Assembly: GCA_019359765.1 (NCBI GenBank)
Contig: JAHHGU010000009.1
Coordinates: 1 to 64,000, forward strand
Origin: Aphanothece sp. CMT-3BRIN-NPC111
GTDB taxonomy: Bacteria > Cyanobacteriota > Cyanobacteriia > Cyanobacteriales > JAHHGU01
Reading direction: 5' to 3'
DNA: 64,000 nucleotides
Positions 52,045 through 61,263 of the stretch are shown in pieces. How positions within the stretch are numbered: position 1 is the stretch's first letter; every line of letters starts with the position of its first letter. The position numbers were made by a program, and so were the translations under genes. Below the pieces are notes generated by a model. It did not search any database. It was not told where the DNA came from and saw nothing but the letters and a program-made list of their open reading frames with translations.

Positions 52045-53247
52045 ATGCCCTACCTAAAAGCGCAACATTTAACTGCCCAACTGCGGAAGTTTAATGAAAA
52101 ATCAGAAAAAACTAACCGTAAATTAATATACTTTGGCGGTAAAATACGCTTTCAGTCAGAAACTGATTTAGAAAATTATATCGAAACCAATTTTAATGAG
52201 ATATTTCCTGATTTTGTTTTATTAAAGCGACAACATAGTATTAAAATGCAGCGATGTGATTTATTCGGCTGTGCTAAATCCAATAAACAGCCAGTGATTA
52301 TTGAGTTAAAAAATGAAGAAGACAGATATATAGTTTCTCAGCTAATTCGGTATCGTAAAGCTATTTTGACAGATAAACCTTTTGCCGACGAAATAGATTA
52401 CTCATTGCCAGTCAAGCTAGTAGCGATCGCACCTAGCTTTCATGAAGATAATTATACAGACAAAGAAGCTTCTAAGTTTGAGAATGATTTGTGCTTTTGG
52501 GCGTTTCGTGTTGAAAATCAAAATAACTCAGGTAAGTTTAAACTATGTGATAATACTTATGATATCCCTTACCCCATATTTGGTTTACCCGATGTCCCAG
52601 CAAGCTCAGATGTAGCTGGTAATATTTTACCTGCTTTCACTTTGAACTTTGTAGGAAAACTACCAACAGAGTATATAAATGATTTTATATATCTGCGTTC
52701 CCTGTTTATGTCTCAACCGAAAATCAAGGAAATGGTTAGCCCATCGTATAGTAAAATACTCTACGGTACTGGTCAAGGTGAAAACCATAAAAAGCTGGCA
52801 GAAATAACTAATACTAATAAAAGTGTATGTTTATTTCTTTGGTTGCCAACCCACGTTAAAACAAATATAAAAATACCTGTAGCCCGATTCGGGTTTATTT
52901 TGGCTAAGGATAACAGTCCTTTGTCTAAAACTTCCATTATTGAATGGATAGTATGTACTAAAGATAATATTGAGCTTAAAAATAAACCTAGCACTAATAT
53001 AGGTCTGTCCTCAAACAGGCATGGTATGGTAAAATGGTCTCAGCCTAATTTATACATTGCACAAGCTACATTCGGCTCGTCAAATACCTTTTGGTTAATC
53101 ATGTATCTTCTAAAAGGTATTACGCCACCTATTGATGATGCTACTTCTCAATGGTGGGAATCATACAAAATAGAAAATCATAATGGGCTAGGCTGGTATA
53201 TCGACTTGGCTATAAAAACTTGGAATTATCGGTTTAAAAAGCCCTGA
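52045..53247 (+). CDS. PD-(D/E)XK nuclease-like protein (NucS/RecB-like domain)
   Basis: 400 residues of unknown role. The N-terminal part carries a nuclease-type core: Glu43 in DLENYIETNF, Asp72 in RCDLFG, Glu87 and Lys89 in VIIELKNEE, then a helix with QLIRYRKAI, the order seen in NucS and related RecB-like nucleases. The remaining ~230 residues (with QPKIKEMVSPSYSKILYGTG) are not recognised. Codon use is AT-rich compared with neighbours. It lies between a Nif11 gene and a hicBA pair, a small accessory patch, so a defence or repair role is possible (inference). Confidence 0.72.
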   Translation: MPYLKAQHLTAQLRKFNEKSEKTNRKLIYFGGKIRFQSETDLENYIETNFNEIFPDFVLLKRQHSIKMQRCDLFGCAKSNKQPVIIELKNEEDRYIVSQLIRYRKAILTDKPFADEIDYSLPVKLVAIAPSFHEDNYTDKEASKFENDLCFWAFRVENQNNSGKFKLCDNTYDIPYPIFGLPDVPASSDVAGNILPAFTLNFVGKLPTEYINDFIYLRSLFMSQPKIKEMVSPSYSKILYGTGQGENHKKLAEITNTNKSVCLFLWLPTHVKTNIKIPVARFGFILAKDNSPLSKTSIIEWIVCTKDNIELKNKPSTNIGLSSNRHGMVKWSQPNLYIAQATFGSSNTFWLIMYLLKGITPPIDDATSQWWESYKIENHNGLGWYIDLAIKTWNYRFKKP

Positions 53248-53265
53248 CTGAAATAAATGATTTAC

Positions 53266-53297
53266 ACTGTAGTGAGAACTTAAGCCCTCACTACAGT
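53266..53297. terminator. Strong hairpin between converging genes
   Basis: ACTGTAGTGAG (53266-53276) and CTCACTACAGT (53287-53297) form a perfect 11-bp stem with a 10-nt loop. It lies 18 bp after the nuclease stop and 60 bp after the end of hicA, well placed as a shared bidirectional terminator. Confidence 0.7.
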
Positions 53298-53355
53298 AGT
53301 AAATTAGGAAAAATCGGAATAGCGATAGTGTTCTAGTTTACCCATTTAAAATCTA

Positions 53356-53595
53356 TTACTGTAAAATACCTTCAATTTCTTCATCAGTAAAGCCAAATTG
53401 CCTGAAAATACGCAGTACATAAGCCGGTGACATTTCTCCTACTCCCATATCTATAGGAACTACTCGGCGCTGTTCTTCAAATTCACGTATGTATAAGCAA
53501 TGGTCTCCTTTTCCTTCTCTATAAAATCTGCATCCGCCTTTCTCCAGCAACTTAATTAGCTCTTTGGGTTTAAGGGAAGGTATATTTTTAGGCAT
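53356..53595 (-). CDS. hicA: HicA-family mRNA interferase toxin
   Basis: 79 residues with the complete HicA dsRBD-like fold: LKPKELIKLLEKGGCRFYRE, catalytic His32 in GKGDHCLYI, the VVPIDM strand and a full C-terminal helix (MSPAYVLRIFRQFGFTDEEI). HicA cleaves mRNA and is neutralised by HicB. The start overlaps the end of the upstream hicB by 8 nt, so translation is coupled. Unlike the copy at 30.1 kb, this toxin appears intact. Confidence 0.9.
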   Translation of the reverse strand: MPKNIPSLKPKELIKLLEKGGCRFYREGKGDHCLYIREFEEQRRVVPIDMGVGEMSPAYVLRIFRQFGFTDEEIEGILQ

Positions 53596-53863
53596 AAACC
53601 TTTCTTAATTCATATATCTCTGACCTTTGCTCTTGCTCCTCAACCATCAAGAACTCATGCAATTCTTCTATTGAAATAGGAGCAGTATAAATACCTGATT
53701 TTTTTTCATAAACAGTTTGGAAAGAATCAATAGCATCTTTCAGCTTGCTAATTGCATTTTCTTGGGTATTACCTTGCCCTACTAGCCCATTTTCTAGGCA
53801 CAAAGCAACCCAATAACCTGCACTTTGTCTTATTACTACTGTGTAAAAATCCATACTGTTCAC
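53588..53863 (-). CDS. hicB: HicB-family antitoxin
   Basis: 91 residues (88 from the internal ATG that gives MDFYTVV). The HicB fold is visible in FYTVVIRQSAGYWVALCLEN, then GQGNTQENAISKLKDAIDSF, with an acidic tail. It is the first gene of a hicB-hicA pair, the reverse of the common hicA-hicB order but frequent in cyanobacteria. It neutralises the downstream toxin and probably autoregulates. Confidence 0.88.
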   Translation of the reverse strand: MNSMDFYTVVIRQSAGYWVALCLENGLVGQGNTQENAISKLKDAIDSFQTVYEKKSGIYTAPISIEELHEFLMVEEQEQRSEIYELRKVYA

Positions 53864-53908
53864 CTCGTATGTGACGGTGTAAGGTGGGCATTGCCCACCT
53901 TACTTTGA

Positions 53909-56524
53909 TTATCTCCCAGCCGCTGTAGGCATCCCCAAAATATCTTCTATTCGGGGCATTTCTTCCAGTGGAATTACGCGACCTTCATCCTCAAAATTAG
54001 CAATTTGATCGAAGTTGAGATAGCGATACAAGTTATCAGCAAAAGGATGAATCTTGTGGGCGACAATCTCTAGATATTCCTGCACTGTGGGAATACGACC
54101 TAACATTGCACAAACTGCTGCTAATTCAGCGGAACCGAGATAAACTCGCGCATCTTTACCCATGCGGTTATTGAAATTGCGGGTGGAAGTAGAAAACACC
54201 GTTACCCCATCAGCAACCCGCGCCTGATTACCCATACATAGACTACAACCAGGCATTTCTGTACGCGCACCTGCTGCATTAAATACTCCGTAGATACCCT
54301 CTTCTTTTAATTGATGTTCATCCATGCGGGTTGGGGGACAAATCCACAAGCGGGTTTTAACAGTTGATTCACCTTCCAACACTTTTGCAGTAGCGCGGTA
54401 GTGACCGATATTAGTCATGCAGGAACCGACGAATACTTCTTGGATGGGATCGTTAGCAACCTCAGACAACAGCTTGACATTATCAGGGTCGTTCGGTGCG
54501 GCAACAATGGGTTCTGTGATCTCGTTAAGGTCAATCTCGATAATTTCCGCATACTCCGCATCTGCATCTGCTTCCATAAGTACCGGATTCTCTAACCACT
54601 GCTCCATCTTGGCAACGCGACGCATAATAGTACGGGCATCTTGATATCCCCGCGCTGCCATATTTTTCAACAGGGCTACATTCGATCGCAAATACTCTGC
54701 TACTGTCTCCACACTCAGCTTAATCGTGCAACCAGCACAAGAACGTTCAGCGCTAGCATCGGTGAGTTCAAAAGCTTGCTCTACCTTTAAATCTGGCAAA
54801 CCTTCAATCTCCATAATCCGCCCGGAGAAGACATTTTTCTTATTTTGCTTCTCCACAGTTAGCAAATTTTTTTGCATCGCCACATAGGGAATCGCATTCA
54901 CGATATCCCGCAGCGTGATACCTGGTTGCAACTCGCCTTTGAACCGCACTAAAACAGATTCCGGCATATCTAGCGGCATCACACCTAAGGCAGCTGCAAA
55001 GGCAACTAACCCAGATCCAGCTGGGAAGGAAATCCCCAAGGGGAAGCGGGTGTGGGAGTCGCCGCCAGTTCCCACGGTATCTGGTAGTAGCATCCGGTTT
55101 AGCCAAGAGTGGATAATGCCATCGCCGGGACGCAAGGCAACGCCTGCGCGAGAGGAAAAGAAGTCTGGCAGTTCCTGGTGGGTTTTGACATCAACGGGTT
55201 TGGGATATGCTGCGGTGTGACAAAAGCTTTGCATCACTAAGTCAGCACTGAAACCTAGGCAGGCAAGTTCTTTTAGTTCGTCGCGGGTCATCGGCCCTGT
55301 GGTATCTTGGGAACCGACTGTAGTCATGATCGGGTCGCAGGAAGTACCGGGGCGAACTCCTTTAAGACCGCAAGCTTTCCCGACCATTTTTTGAGCCAGG
55401 GTGAAGCCTTTCCCTGTATCAATCGGGGGGCGGGGACGGATGAATAGGGGGCTGGGTTCTAATCCCTGTGCTGCACGGATTTTATCGGTGAGTGTGCGCC
55501 CAATTAGTAAGGGGATGCGTCCACCTGCGCGTACTTCGTCGGTAATGGTATCTGGCTTGAGGGTAAAGGTGGAAATGATTTCTCCAGCTTCGTTGGTAAT
55601 TTCCCCTTTGTAGGGATGGATGGTAATGACCATCCCGGTTTCCATGTTGGTGACATCGCACTCAATAGGCAATGCCCCAGAGTCTTCGGCAGTGTTAAAG
55701 AAGATGGGCGCGATCGCACTTCCTAAAATATATCCCCCCGCCCGCTTATTCGGCACAAAGGGTATATCTTGTCCAATATGCCACAGCACGGAGTTAATAG
55801 CCGATTTCCGGGATGAACCTGTACCCACCACATCCCCTACATAAGCAACGGGATGCCCTTTTTCCTTTAACTGGGCGATTGTTTCCAAGCTTCCCGGCTG
55901 CCTAGATTCCAGCATAGCTAAGGCGTGCAAGGGAATATCCGGGCGCGTGGTCGCATGGGTGGCGGGTGACAAATCATCTGTATTCGTCTCTCCCGGTACT
56001 TTAAAGACGGTGACAGTAATGGCTTGTGGCAGGGGAGGGCGACTGGTGAACCACTCGGCCTCATCCCAAGCATCAATAACGTGTTTGGCGTAAGGATTGG
56101 TTTTGGCTAATTCTTCGACATCGTGGAAGGCATCGTAAACCAGCACAATTTTACCGAGGGCATTTGCCGCTGCCGATGCTAGTTTTTCATCAGATGTCTG
56201 AAGTAGGTCAATTAAAGATTGCACATTGTAACCGCCTACCATAGTACCTAGTAGTTCTACCGCGTAGGTGGGAGAAACTAAGGGAGTGGTAATTTCGCCT
56301 TTGGCTACAGAGGTGAGAAATGAGGCTTTGACGTAGGCTGCTGGATCGACTCCTGGAGGAATGCGATCGCGCAAAAGTTCTAACAGCGTCTCTTCTTCTC
56401 CCGTTGGGGGATTTTTCAGCAGTTCACACAATTGAGATGTTTGCTGGGCATCTAACGGCAGTGGTGGAATACCCAATGCCGCCCGTTCTGCGACGTGTTG
56501 ACGATAAGATTCAAGCATATTCAA
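53909..56524 (-). CDS. acnB: Bifunctional aconitate hydratase 2/2-methylisocitrate dehydratase
   Basis: 871-residue TCA-cycle enzyme that isomerises citrate to isocitrate through a [4Fe-4S] cluster. The AcnB-specific N-terminal HEAT-like domain (about 1-160), the swivelling domain with [18 protein letters not shown] (about 230-250) and the catalytic part with [31 protein letters not shown] and the cysteine pair in CSLCMGNQ are all present. Length fits AcnB. It stands alone, 46 bp after hicB in the opposite reading sense of operon order. Confidence 0.97.
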   Translation of the reverse strand: MNMLESYRQHVAERAALGIPPLPLDAQQTSQLCELLKNPPTGEEETLLELLRDRIPPGVDPAAYVKASFLTSVAKGEITTPLVSPTYAVELLGTMVGGYNVQSLIDLLQTSDEKLASAAANALGKIVLVYDAFHDVEELAKTNPYAKHVIDAWDEAEWFTSRPPLPQAITVTVFKVPGETNTDDLSPATHATTRPDIPLHALAMLESRQPGSLETIAQLKEKGHPVAYVGDVVGTGSSRKSAINSVLWHIGQDIPFVPNKRAGGYILGSAIAPIFFNTAEDSGALPIECDVTNMETGMVITIHPYKGEITNEAGEIISTFTLKPDTITDEVRAGGRIPLLIGRTLTDKIRAAQGLEPSPLFIRPRPPIDTGKGFTLAQKMVGKACGLKGVRPGTSCDPIMTTVGSQDTTGPMTRDELKELACLGFSADLVMQSFCHTAAYPKPVDVKTHQELPDFFSSRAGVALRPGDGIIHSWLNRMLLPDTVGTGGDSHTRFPLGISFPAGSGLVAFAAALGVMPLDMPESVLVRFKGELQPGITLRDIVNAIPYVAMQKNLLTVEKQNKKNVFSGRIMEIEGLPDLKVEQAFELTDASAERSCAGCTIKLSVETVAEYLRSNVALLKNMAARGYQDARTIMRRVAKMEQWLENPVLMEADADAEYAEIIEIDLNEITEPIVAAPNDPDNVKLLSEVANDPIQEVFVGSCMTNIGHYRATAKVLEGESTVKTRLWICPPTRMDEHQLKEEGIYGVFNAAGARTEMPGCSLCMGNQARVADGVTVFSTSTRNFNNRMGKDARVYLGSAELAAVCAMLGRIPTVQEYLEIVAHKIHPFADNLYRYLNFDQIANFEDEGRVIPLEEMPRIEDILGMPTAAGR

Positions 56525-56866
56525 GTCTCCACAAATGACATCAGCTTTCTTTGGCGGTGTTCGCTACGCACGTTCTCAAACTGGAGCATACAATTGCTGC
56601 ACCGCCCTTAACAGTTAGAAGTGAACAGAAGGCATCGCCGCTACGAGGGGGCACAGATCAACATTATTAACTATTGTGAAGTAGTAATTTGTACACGTCA
56701 CTGCAACTTCCCGCTAGGGGGGAATTTCTCGGTGGCTAAAATGCGCTTGTTATGGGTAAAAAATAAAAAAGGGCGATCGCTCTAGATCTACCCTACTTTT
56801 TTTTAATTCCACACTGACAAGCAAATGTGGCTTTATCCCTGAAGCACAAAAGCGAAGCTAATTTAC
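56525..56866. other. Intergenic region upstream of acnB
   Basis: 342 bp containing the acnB promoter region and the 3' end region of the DUF4278 gene. Only a HIP1 palindrome near 56773 stands out. Confidence 0.4.
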
Positions 56867-57271
56867 TTAAAAAGCTATCTGCTTTGACTCCGCCTCCAGC
56901 AGGCGAAGCAGGCTTTCATCGCCCTTAGCTCTGGCTATGTTGAGCCTGCGTTCTAGGCTGCGGCGGATATTCGCTTGGTGAGCTATTGCCGCCTCATCCA
57001 GGAAGTTTTCACTACTTTTAGGGATTGGCAATGTCTTACCCGCAATTCTTGCCACAGGTTGATCTGCCACGGTTCCTTGTGCTGATGGCTGATTATTACC
57101 GTGGGCAACGCCACGATACATTAACTTAGGAACTGGTGGGGGTAGCGGAATATGCCTGACATAGCGAAAGCTGAAATTTTGTCCCCGGTACTTACCGCAA
57201 ATCTCGGCTTCCGTCACTTCCAGCGTGGGTGGATGGTTTTCGTAGTTGACACCGCGATAAGAGAGTTCCAT
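56867..57271 (-). CDS. DUF4278 domain protein
   Basis: 134 residues. The N-terminus MELSYRGVNYENHPPTLEVT is the DUF4278 signature, with a partial second copy KLMYRGVAHGNNQP at about residue 50. The C-terminal part is helical and charged (RRSLERRLNIARAKGDESLL). DUF4278 proteins are small, widespread in cyanobacteria, and without known function. Confidence 0.83.
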   Translation of the reverse strand: MELSYRGVNYENHPPTLEVTEAEICGKYRGQNFSFRYVRHIPLPPPVPKLMYRGVAHGNNQPSAQGTVADQPVARIAGKTLPIPKSSENFLDEAAIAHQANIRRSLERRLNIARAKGDESLLRLLEAESKQIAF

Positions 57272-57515
57272 ATGCTTCGCCTGTGATTCTATTTCCTGAA
57301 TGTTGATTACAAACTGAGATACCCTCGTTGAGTATCGCGCTCTAGTTTCGCCTCCTCAGGAGATCTGGCTGGAAGAGCAGCGATTAGGCAAATTCAAAAC
57401 TATTTCTGTATCTATTTTTACAATTTTTCTAAGAAGTGTCAAATATTAATAAATGTTAAAAGCATATTCAACATGATAGGTAATCTCAAGTTTGTTTAAT
57501 TGCCATGTCTGGAAT

Positions 57516-59423
57516 TCAAAGCTCCACATTATTAACTAAATCATTAGAAAATTGAGCAGACGCAGGTTTGACAATTTCAAGGATCAGCTCGTTTTCTACG
57601 ACTAACTTCTTTTGGTCAACAAAATCAAAAATTTCCTCTTTGCTTAATCCGTAATCTTTACGAGCACTATAGATAGACAGAATAGCTAAAAGAGGCTTGA
57701 TATGTTCAGCCTCCAACGGCACTAATTTTCCACTTAATGGAGGAGATAGCAGTTGAGTTAAATTCTCTTCAGCTTGAATATCAGCGAAGTTAATTTCTGG
57801 GGAACTAACTAAGCAGCCACGAGTCAGGTCAAACTTTTGGTAATCAATTAGTCGCTTTAATCCATTGGCGAATTCTATACCGTTAGATGACGGAGTTACC
57901 GCGACACCAATTTTGACTGTTTGCTCGTCTTCCTTACCAAGGATTTTGAAGTCAATATAACCTTTGTTTGCACCTTGAGGTTCAACTTTATCAATGCGCT
58001 CTACTTCTAATTGGTCTAGGGTTTTTCCTATAACGGTAAAGAAGCACAGCAAAAGAGCAGCAGCAACTGTAGGCTTATCCTGCAACAAGTTTCCTAGAGA
58101 TTCTTCAACAGTTGTAAGTTCTTTATTGAATAAAGCTTCAACAGGATGAGCCTCTACTAAGTTCAAGTCATCTTTCGCTTCATGGACATTTATCGTTGCA
58201 TCAGGAACTTTAAAATGTTCTGCACACCATTGCAAAACTTGCCGGATAGTGGTTTTTTGTTTCCCAAGTTTTTTAAGCTGGCTTTCTGTAAACGGGTAAA
58301 CAGGATCAGGGGGAACTAAATTTAGTGTTTCGTAAAAATTGTTAAGCAATACAGTGACTAGCTCAACAATAGAGTCTCCATCTATATATTTTAACTCAAT
58401 CGGATCTTTTGTTGCTGCTGAAACCCGATAGGGAAGACCGCCAGGAAGGGTATTTATTTGCAGTTTCCATGTATCGGGTAGCATTACTGTTAGAATGATC
58501 ACCCCATGACTGCGGCTGGAGAGAGTAAGACTGTCAAACAGATTTTTAACTAATTCAGCAACCACCTGTGCTTTGGTAGCACCAGCATTATTGAGCGTGA
58601 CACCCTCTAGTTCGTCAAAACACACAAGTAGGGGTCTATACTCATCGATTAAACTCAATATTTGGAGAACAAAATCAAAAGCTTGAGCTTCTCGCTCTTC
58701 TTGAGAGTGATTGGGTAGCCGCAATTCCGCAGCTTTTGCCTCGGATAGATCGTTCCCAGATAACCATTTAATGGCGTAAGCTGCATGGTTTTCTGAGAGA
58801 GTCAATAAAATAGCCCTAATAATATCTGGATCGATGTTGGGTTTACTTTTACTAATTACTGAAGTTAGGCTATCAATAAAGCTATTATTTTTCTCAATAA
58901 CATATGTAAATTGGTTTGCGACTATATCTTTAGGCGATTGAATAATTTTTTCTACTTGCCCTAATTTATTAACAGATGTGTAAGCTTCTATCAAGATATC
59001 AACAGCTAGTTCTTGCCACTGGCTGATGCCTTGGCTACCAATTTGATTAAGGCTATGTGATAAAATTTGTAAAAATTGGTATTGAATCAGGTTTAATTCA
59101 CTAAAGTTACTGGCGCTAGCATAGATAAATAGAGCGTTATCCTCATTTAGCAGCAAGTGGCGAATGCGGCTAATGAGGTGAGTTTTACCAATTCCTTGTT
59201 CACCTGTTATGGCAATTGAGGTGACTTTGGCTTGACTAGAGCTAAGTTGTCTAATCGTTTGAAAAATAGCATCAGAAGCGTGAGCATTCAGAGTAGGGAT
59301 ATCAAAAAATTCTGGCTCCCAAACGTCTTGAATTCTGACAGCGGCACCTCTATCCAGAAAGGGGTTATGGGTTTGGATGGCAGCGTTGAGTTCTTCAATA
59401 GAAGAATTAGAAGATATGCTCAT
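57516..59423 (-). CDS. P-loop ATPase with C-terminal nuclease-fold-like domain, paralogue B
   Basis: 635 residues. The N-terminal half is an AAA/ORC-like ATPase: Walker A GEQGIGKT at 74-81 and Walker B LLVCFDE at 265-271, with AIKWLSG and ILTVMLPDTWK blocks shared with the paralogue at 61260. A helical region (about 380-470) leads to a C-terminal domain with GYIDFKILGKEDEQTVKIGV and LTRGCLVSSPEINF, which resembles a restriction-endonuclease-like core, possibly without catalysis. It is the last of four minus-strand genes, 328 bp after the nuclease gene, with its own possible promoter. Confidence 0.85.
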   Translation of the reverse strand: MSISSNSSIEELNAAIQTHNPFLDRGAAVRIQDVWEPEFFDIPTLNAHASDAIFQTIRQLSSSQAKVTSIAITGEQGIGKTHLISRIRHLLLNEDNALFIYASASNFSELNLIQYQFLQILSHSLNQIGSQGISQWQELAVDILIEAYTSVNKLGQVEKIIQSPKDIVANQFTYVIEKNNSFIDSLTSVISKSKPNIDPDIIRAILLTLSENHAAYAIKWLSGNDLSEAKAAELRLPNHSQEEREAQAFDFVLQILSLIDEYRPLLVCFDELEGVTLNNAGATKAQVVAELVKNLFDSLTLSSRSHGVIILTVMLPDTWKLQINTLPGGLPYRVSAATKDPIELKYIDGDSIVELVTVLLNNFYETLNLVPPDPVYPFTESQLKKLGKQKTTIRQVLQWCAEHFKVPDATINVHEAKDDLNLVEAHPVEALFNKELTTVEESLGNLLQDKPTVAAALLLCFFTVIGKTLDQLEVERIDKVEPQGANKGYIDFKILGKEDEQTVKIGVAVTPSSNGIEFANGLKRLIDYQKFDLTRGCLVSSPEINFADIQAEENLTQLLSPPLSGKLVPLEAEHIKPLLAILSIYSARKDYGLSKEEIFDFVDQKKLVVENELILEIVKPASAQFSNDLVNNVEL

Positions 59424-59751
59424 CGGGATCTGTATTAAGGTAGGGAACTAGATAATTTGCTAGAAACGTTCTACCCCTTTAGGGGTACGGGGTGAAAGGC
59501 AAGGCAGAATGAATGTGTCTAGCTAAGTTAATCCTATATTAAGCTGCTGTGCATCTAATACAGGATAGAACTGGCAGCTTGTGTTGCCTGCGCTATAGGA
59601 AGCCTGAAACTTACAGACTTGCAAGTTAAATGCGCGATCGCCTAAAAGCTGACGCTAACCTTAAAAAGGTCAATATATCTTACCCGATCCGGGACGATAT
59701 TCCTCGCGTACCTAAGCCGAAGCACTCTAACGGCCGCTACTCCAGGCAAAT
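59424..59751. other. Intergenic region within the ATPase-nuclease module
   Basis: 328 bp. A perfect 6-bp hairpin TACCCC-TTTA-GGGGTA lies at 59472-59487, about 50 bp before the ATPase gene start. It may be a promoter element or a small terminator. No gene was seen. Confidence 0.45.
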
Positions 59752-61263
59752 CTAGCTGCTTATATGGGGAAGAGGCGGGGGGTTTTGTTCAATTGGCAAG
59801 TCGCGCAGGAAGTAAAAGCGATCGCGCCTCCACTCATCCGCCTTAATTCGCCCCAAGTAACCAGCCAAAGGGGAGCAAAGCTCGATCAGAATTTCGTGCA
59901 GTTCTCGATCTGATAAAGATTTCGGTGGATTAGAGGCATCATAGACACCACAAAGGCGTTCAACTCCCACTGCTTCTAGTTTTTTCTCTTCTTGATACTT
60001 CTTCAAAACTTGGACTAGATGCGATCGCAGTTTGATACCTTGTTGAACCTTATCAATATAGCTGTTAACTTTATCGTCAACTACGCCAAACGGCTCTTGT
60101 TGGAAACATTGTTTCAGTTCTAGCAAATTTATAGAGCCTTCGTGCTTGGCTTTGAGTTCAACTAGCTTTTGCAAAGTTTCAGGGCGAATGACATTCATTT
60201 TGTTTTCAATAGCTGCTTTACGAGCTGGCTCAGTTAAAGGGCCAGCAGCAAAAATTAACTTGATAGAGTGGTCAAACTGTACTTGACCGAGATGAGTCAC
60301 ACCCAAATGGATGAGTTGGGCTGTGACGCTGTTCGGCACACTTTCATTTTTACTGGCTTTGCATTCACCAACAACTGGATAGGGAGCCTCACAGTAAATA
60401 TCTATTCCTCCCGCCCCTCCAGTTGCATTAGGATCGAGACTTGCTTTTGAATTGCGATTAGAGTTTGTGAAACCTAGCTTGATAAAGCTCTTGCGGACTA
60501 GCTTTTCAAATGCTTGACCGTCACTGGAGTTCCCTACCTCAGCAATTTTATGAATCCAGGCTAAATCGGGGTTAGGTTGTGTTACGGGTGAAGATTCAGT
60601 CCAACCTAGAAATATTTTGAGTTCGCCGTCTAGCTTTTTAGCGGCTGGGTTGGTAATGGCTAGCTGCGCGATCGTTCCCTGCAACTCTTCTAATTCAGGA
60701 TGTGGCGGTGGCAGTCGATGTTCTAGTTGGTGTCGGCGTTGGGCGAAGGTGCGATCGCTCAACACTGGCGATGATTCCGAAACCGTCAGAGAATGTTGTA
60801 AACCAACAAACTTGCCCAGTTGATTTTGATTTTCAGGACTGACAAGAATTTCAATCGGCTCAGGTATCAGATAAACACGCAGGTAAGCGATAAAAATATG
60901 CGGTCGTGGCAAAAGTATTTCCTGTAAGGCTTCTCTTCTCCAAACTGTTAATCGTGATAAAGCTTCTAAAGGTTCTGTCTTATCCCAAATTTGGCAAAAC
61001 TCACACCTAGCCCAAGCTTTAGTTTTAACTGTTTCAGTATTTTCGTTAATGATAGCAGTCTGGGCAATCGGCAAAAAACTAGCTCGGTAGCATTCTTCCA
61101 GTGGTAGAGCATTAATCGATCTGTCAGACGGATACAGGGCAAATTGCCGTCCCTGCTCAATAGTTACTCTAGGAGTCGTTGCAATCATCTGCCCCTGAAT
61201 TAAGGCTTCAACATCAGGGGCAGGTAAACATAAGGCTGTATAAATTGGAACTAAATTACTCAT
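59752..61263 (-). CDS. PD-(D/E)XK restriction-like endonuclease of the ATPase module
   Basis: 503 residues. An N-terminal domain (about 1-140, with GRQFALYPSDRS and KAWARCEFCQIWD) resembles DUF1802-like proteins only loosely. A nuclease core follows: Glu253 in AFEKLVRKSFIKLGF, Asp288 in GGAGGIDIY, and Glu300 and Lys302 in VVGECKASK, matching the Mrr-type PD-(D/E)XK order. The C-terminal region (about 360-490) is helical. The ATG overlaps the stop of the upstream ATPase gene by 4 nt (ATGA), so the two proteins are made together and probably form a complex. Confidence 0.85.
   Translation of the reverse strand: MSNLVPIYTALCLPAPDVEALIQGQMIATTPRVTIEQGRQFALYPSDRSINALPLEECYRASFLPIAQTAIINENTETVKTKAWARCEFCQIWDKTEPLEALSRLTVWRREALQEILLPRPHIFIAYLRVYLIPEPIEILVSPENQNQLGKFVGLQHSLTVSESSPVLSDRTFAQRRHQLEHRLPPPHPELEELQGTIAQLAITNPAAKKLDGELKIFLGWTESSPVTQPNPDLAWIHKIAEVGNSSDGQAFEKLVRKSFIKLGFTNSNRNSKASLDPNATGGAGGIDIYCEAPYPVVGECKASKNESVPNSVTAQLIHLGVTHLGQVQFDHSIKLIFAAGPLTEPARKAAIENKMNVIRPETLQKLVELKAKHEGSINLLELKQCFQQEPFGVVDDKVNSYIDKVQQGIKLRSHLVQVLKKYQEEKKLEAVGVERLCGVYDASNPPKSLSDRELHEILIELCSPLAGYLGRIKADEWRRDRFYFLRDLPIEQNPPPLPHISS

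Noticed and set aside
51810..52046. Minus-strand frame for a basic protein of up to 78 residues
   Set aside because: It overlaps the nuclease start, includes HIP1-derived sequence and has no good ribosome site. A real gene from the internal ATG at 51971 cannot be excluded, but nothing supports it.
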